From Podarcis raffonei (Eukaryota; Chordata; Lepidosauria; Squamata; Lacertidae), in contig NC_070607.1 of assembly GCF_027172205.1 (NCBI RefSeq), forward strand, positions 2,800,001 to 2,864,000: a stretch of DNA of 64,000 nucleotides. Direction: 5' to 3'. The translations under genes and the position numbers were made by a program. The notes beneath the pieces were generated by a model. It worked only from the letters and a program-made list of their open reading frames with translations. It was not told where the DNA came from and did not search any database. Below, piece by piece: positions 60,071 through 64,000 of the stretch; within the stretch, counting starts at the first letter, position 1; each line of letters starts with the position of its first letter.

Positions 60071-60480
60071 CCTGATGACCCTTTGGCTCTCCAGATGTTG
60101 TATGACAACTCCCTTCATCCCTGACCACAGGCGACACTGGCTGGAGCTGATGGGAGCACCGGCGGAGCAAGCCAGGTGGGCACCTGGGGTGGTGCACGTG
60201 CCCTGCGCCCAGGGGTGGGGTGAGCCAGGGCAGGAAGCTCCGCAGGGCCTCCGGAGTCTGGCTGCCTCCTCCCACTCAGCCGCCCTACAGCTGGGGGGGA
60301 GGCAACGGGAGGACTGTTTGGGCAGCGCGGAGCCTGCGGGCACCCAAGCCACCGTGTCGCTCCCAGGAGAGACGTGTGACTCAGGCGCGCTGCAGGCCCC
60401 GCAGTGAGTGCCGCCCAGCATTTTGTCACCCCCCTCAGTGGTGACACCCAGGTCAGACCACCTCCACCGCACCCCCCTTC
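60071..60480. repeat. Palindromic MITE piece and GC-rich insert
   Basis: CCAGATGTTGTATGACAACT and GGAGCTGATGGGAGC are arms of the family D MITE; next to them a GC-rich block runs to about 60480. Open frames in the block are high-GC noise. Confidence 0.45.
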
Positions 60481-61684
60481 CTCTGCCCCTGGATGCGAGG
60501 AGGAGTTGGGCCTGATGTACTTATTTCCCACACTCTTGAATGGGCGCAGGCATCCCTTGTTTGAGAAAAAGCCCACTGTAGAATCTGACACATATGAATG
60601 TGGGGGAAACTGTTGCTCTTTTGGTTTGAGTTGAGTTGGGGTATGCATAATAAGTGGGAACTAACAAATTACCGTTTGGGAGTAGAAAAAGGAACCAGCA
60701 AAGATTTCCTGGAGGAGCAAGGAGAGAACACTGCTACTTTTTAGCAATATGCTCTGTTGCTTGACATAATCTAAAACAACCTATATTCAAGGCACACAAC
60801 ATTTAAAAATATATAAAGTCCCATTCCTGCAAGTTGTAGTGATGGGATCTAGCTTGGGTGACTTTTTAAAAGGGTTAGACTGACATTAGTCACAAATTTA
60901 TTTATTTATTTATAAAAATGATAGCTAAAGAATTCAGAGAGGCAGCCATCTGTTGCAGGGGTTTGTGGCATCCTTGATATGTTTGCAAAGAAGAGTCTTC
61001 TTCCGATGCCTCGAGTTACCCTCAGTTGACAGGTATAAGCACATGGCAGGGGAGAGGTGACTTGAAAGTGAAATGCAAAAAGATACAAAATGCAGCACTT
61101 GCAGTTAAGCATATATATGCAAAATAAGCACAGTGACTACACAACAACATTTAACTATATTGCTAGGTTAATCAACACCTGTAAGTGGGATAAAAAAGCA
61201 TTTTCACAATTCAGGCTAAAGGTGGCAGTATAGAACTGCTTGAGAAACAGGTCTAAGTTCTTGATGTGGTAAAATAGTAGTTTATTCTTCCTGCACTGGA
61301 CTGTGCTGTGTGAGTTGATCAGTAAAGCTGACATGAGTTAAGGATGCTGCTTCTATAGCTAGGGATTTTATTCAGTAACACTTGCTACTTCCCTCCCCCC
61401 TCTATAGATATATATTCTGCTTCCCAAATTTAAGCTGGTATTGTTACCCAGCTGAGAATAGCAAGGGTGGAAAAATGGTTTTTTAAAAATTAGTTTCTAT
61501 TGAAGATTTTATTGTGTTACAAAATAAATAAACAAGGAAAAGTGCATACAGCGTCTTCACTTTCAATTCATAGTCTTTTTCACAGTTTGTTAATGTTCAG
61601 TACGAGACACTGTATGTGGCAAAATGTAAAAGAAAAATCCCATAAGGTAAGATATTAAAGAAGCTTTGTGCATAGGATCCCCAG

Positions 61685-64000
61685 CTAGAATCATAGAATC
61701 ATAGAGTTGGAAGAGACCACAAGGGCCATTGAGTCCAACCCCCTGCCAAGCAGGAAACACCATCAGAGCACTCCTGACATATGGTTGCCAAGCCTCTGCT
61801 TAAAGACCTCCAAAGAAGGAGACTCCACCACACTCCTTGGCAGCAAATTCCACTGTCAAACAGCTCTTACTGTCAGGAAGTTTTTCCTAATGTTTAGGTG
61901 GAATCTTCTTTCCTGCAGTTTGGATCCATTGCTCCGTGTCCGCTTCTCTGGAGCAGCAGAAAACAACCTTTCTCCCTCCTCTATGTGACATCCTTTTATA
62001 TATTTGAACATGGCTATCATATCACCCCTTAACTTCCTCTTCTCCAGGCTAAACATGCCCAGCTCCCTTAGCCGTTCCTCATAAGGCATCGTTTCCAGGC
62101 CTTTGACCATTTTGGTTGCCCTCCTCTGGACACGTTCCAGTTTGTCAGTGTCCTTCTTGAACTGTGGTGCCCAGAACTGGACACAGTACTCCAGGTGAGG
62201 TCTGACCAGAGCAGAATACAGTGGCACTATTACTTCCCTTGATCTAGATGCTATACTCCTATTGATGCAGCCCAGAATTGCATTGGCTTTTTTAGCTGCC
62301 TCGTCACACTGTTGGCTCATGTCAAGTTTGTGGTCAACCAAGACTCCTAGATCCTTTTCACATGTACTGCTCTCAAGCCAGGTGTCACCCATCTTGTATT
62401 TGTGCCTCTCATTTTTTTTGCCCAAGTGCAATACTTTACATTTCTCCCTGTTAAAATTCATATTGTTTGTTTTTGCCCTGTTCTCTAATCTGTCAAGGTC
62501 GTTTTGAAGTGTGATCCTGTCCTCTGGGGTGTTAGCCACCCCTCCCAGTTTGGTGTCATCTGCAAATTTGATCAGGATGCCCTTGAGTCCATCATCCAAG
62601 TCGTTGATAAAGATGTTGAATAAGACCGGGCCCAAGACAGAACCCTGTGGTACCCCACTAGTCACTCTTCTCCAGGATGAAGAGGAACCATTGATGCGCA
62701 CCCTTTGGGTTCGGTCAGTCAGCCAGTTACAAATCCACTGAGTGGTAGCATAGTCAAGACCGCATTTTACCAGCTTCTTTACAAGAATATCATGGGGCAC
62801 CTTGTCAAATGCCTTGCTGAAATCAAGGTAGGCTACATCCACTGCGTTCCCTTCATCTACCAGGCTTGCAATTCTGTCAAAAAACGAGATCAGGTTAGTC
62901 TGACATGACTTATTTTTCAGAAATCCATGCTGACTATTGGTGATCACAGCATTCCTTTCTAGGTGCTCACAGACTGTTTGCTTAATGATCTGCTCCAGAA
63001 TCTTCCCTGGTATTGATGTCAGACTGACTGGGCGGTAATTATTTGGGTCCTCTCTTTTCCCCTTTTTGAAAATAGGGACAACATTTGCCCTCCTCCAGTC
63101 TGCCGGGACTTCGCCTGTTCTCCAGGAATTCTCAAAGATGACTGCCAGTGGTTCTGAGATCACATCTGCCAGTTCTTTTAATACTCTTGGATGCAGTTCA
63201 TCTGGCCCTGGAGACTTGAATACATCTAGACTAGCCAAGTATTCTTGTACTATCTCCTTAGTTATTCTGGGCTGTGTTTCCTCTGCTGAATCCTTTGCTC
63301 CAAATTCTTCAGGTCGGGCATTGTTTTCTTTATCGGAGAAGACTGAGGCAAAGAAGGCATTGAGGAGTTCAGCCCTTTCTGTGTCCCCTGTTTGCATTTC
63401 ACCATCTTCTCCTCTGAGTGACTCCACTGTTTCTTTGTTCTTCCTTTTGCTACGAACATACCCATAAAAGCCTTTTTTGTTGCTTTTAACCTCTCTAGCA
63501 AGCCTGAGTTCATTCTGTGCTTTAGCTTTTCTGACTTTGTGTCTACACATGCTGGCTATTTGTTTGAATTCCTCTTTGGTGGTTTCCCCCCTTTTCCATT
63601 TTTTGAACACATCCTTTTTTAATCTTAACTCAGTTAAAAGTTCTTTAGATAGCCACCCTGGCTTCTTTAGGCACCTTCCATGTTTCCGTCTCATTGGTAT
63701 TGCCTGAAGTTGTGCTTTTACTATCTCCCTCTTAACAAACTCCCAGCCATCATGAACTCCCTTTCCTTTTAGTATTACTGTCCATGGGATCTCACCCAGC
63801 ACTTCCCTAAGTTTTATGAAGTCGGCTTTCTTAAAGTCGAGAAATTGAGTCCTAGTATGCTTGGCTGCTCCTTTCCGCTGTATAGTAAACTTCAGAAGAG
63901 CATGATCACTTGCGCCTAATGATCCTTCCACTTCTACCCCACTAACCAGGTCATCAACATTGGTTAGGACCAGATCTAAAATGGCTGTTCCTCTTGTTGC
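61685..64000 (-). mobile_element. CR1 LINE, 3' 2.3 kb, continuing past the window
   Basis: Left terminus TAGAATCATAGAATCATAGA is the CR1 3' end with its short tandem tail. Coding sequence runs right to the edge on the minus strand. 5' end lies outside. The long open frame implies a recent insertion. Confidence 0.93.
61856..64000 (-). CDS. CR1 ORF2 (endonuclease end and reverse transcriptase), partial
   Basis: Open for over 710 codons to the window edge. From the edge inwards: endonuclease C-terminus ([21 protein letters not shown]), then the reverse transcriptase with [57 protein letters not shown] and the catalytic [12 protein letters not shown], then a C-terminal domain with [20 protein letters not shown]. 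The frame ends TVRAV and TGA; in-frame QWNLLPRSVVESPS follows, so the stop is probably a late C-to-T change in the last 40 codons. LINE gene, not host. Confidence 0.92.
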   Translation of the reverse strand, partial: ATRGTAILDLVLTNVDDLVSGVEVEGSLGASDHALLKFTIQRKGAAKHTRTQFLDFKKADFIKLREVLGEIPWTVILKGKGVHDGWEFVKREIVKAQLQAIPMRRKHGRCLKKPGWLSKELLTELRLKKDVFKKWKRGETTKEEFKQIASMCRHKVRKAKAQNELRLAREVKSNKKGFYGYVRSKRKNKETVESLRGEDGEMQTGDTERAELLNAFFASVFSDKENNARPEEFGAKDSAEETQPRITKEIVQEYLASLDVFKSPGPDELHPRVLKELADVISEPLAVIFENSWRTGEVPADWRRANVVPIFKKGKREDPNNYRPVSLTSIPGKILEQIIKQTVCEHLERNAVITNSQHGFLKNKSCQTNLISFFDRIASLVDEGNAVDVAYLDFSKAFDKVPHDILVKKLVKCGLDYATTQWICNWLTDRTQRVRINGSSSSWRRVTSGVPQGSVLGPVLFNIFINDLDDGLKGILIKFADDTKLGGVANTPEDRITLQNDLDRLENRAKTNNMNFNREKCKVLHLGKKNERHKYKMGDTWLESSTCEKDLGVLVDHKLDMSQQCDEAAKKANAILGCINRSIASRSREVIVPLYSALVRPHLEYCVQFWAPQFKKDTDKLERVQRRATKMVKGLETMPYEERLRELGMFSLEKRKLRGDMIAMFKYIKGCHIEEGERLFSAAPEKRTRSNGSKLQERRFHLNIRKNFLTVRAV

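Noticed and set aside
60115-60648. 177-codon frame on the minus strand
   Set aside because: Overlaps a GC-rich repeat block and several other frames; composition is low-complexity and no family is recognisable.

Overview
The window is vertebrate nuclear DNA, almost certainly from a squamate reptile (lizard). The repeat mix points there: tRNA-derived SINEs ending in ACCTTT repeats (Sauria-SINE type), CR1, L1, L2 and BovB-like LINE pieces, and several families of short inverted-repeat DNA transposons. The genes are spliced and open from two CpG-rich promoters. A lacertid-like lizard is my guess for the group; the species cannot be fixed from the sequence.

Three host genes are present. ITPA (inosine triphosphatase) runs on the minus strand from its start codon at 12607 towards the left edge; seven of the expected eight coding exons are inside and the last lies beyond base 1. 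METTL13 (eEF1A methyltransferase) starts head-to-head with it at 12849 and has all eight coding exons (to 20921, 702 codons). The 241 bases between the two start codons form a shared CpG-rich promoter with CCAAT boxes and an NRF1-like site. UAP1 (UDP-GlcNAc pyrophosphorylase) is complete on the plus strand, with a non-coding first exon ending at 32724 and ten coding exons from 34458 to 49198. One of these is the 48-base alternative exon that distinguishes the AGX2 from the AGX1 isoform. All introns of the three genes are GT-AG and in phase.

The rest is introns and intergenic DNA filled by transposable elements, many still with readable target-site duplications, so the order of insertion can be worked out. 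Left part (1-12000, ITPA introns): a 1.5 kb TA-flanked DNA element with a GC-rich core, two Sauria-type SINEs and a 2 kb 5'-truncated L1. Middle (21300-32400): a truncated L1 carrying a complete 1.9 kb ORF1-only L1-like element, a degraded LINE, a SINE, and a Rex1/L2-like LINE interrupted by a chimeric retrocopy made of the first 64 bases of U4 snRNA joined to an L1 3' end. Right part (49300-64000): a hAT MITE lies just inside the last UAP1 intron at 48180, then comes a three-level nest (SINE, TA-flanked element, retroposed piece), a CR1 with a BovB-like insertion, an L2 tail, and a young CR1 whose reverse-transcriptase frame is open to the window edge.

The genes have separate housekeeping roles: nucleotide-pool cleaning, translation-factor methylation and amino-sugar nucleotide synthesis. 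The ITPA-METTL13 pair probably shares promoter activity. I found no unknown gene system. The most unusual items are the U4-L1 chimera, the ORF1-only element, the shared promoter and gene order, and the conserved AGX2 exon.
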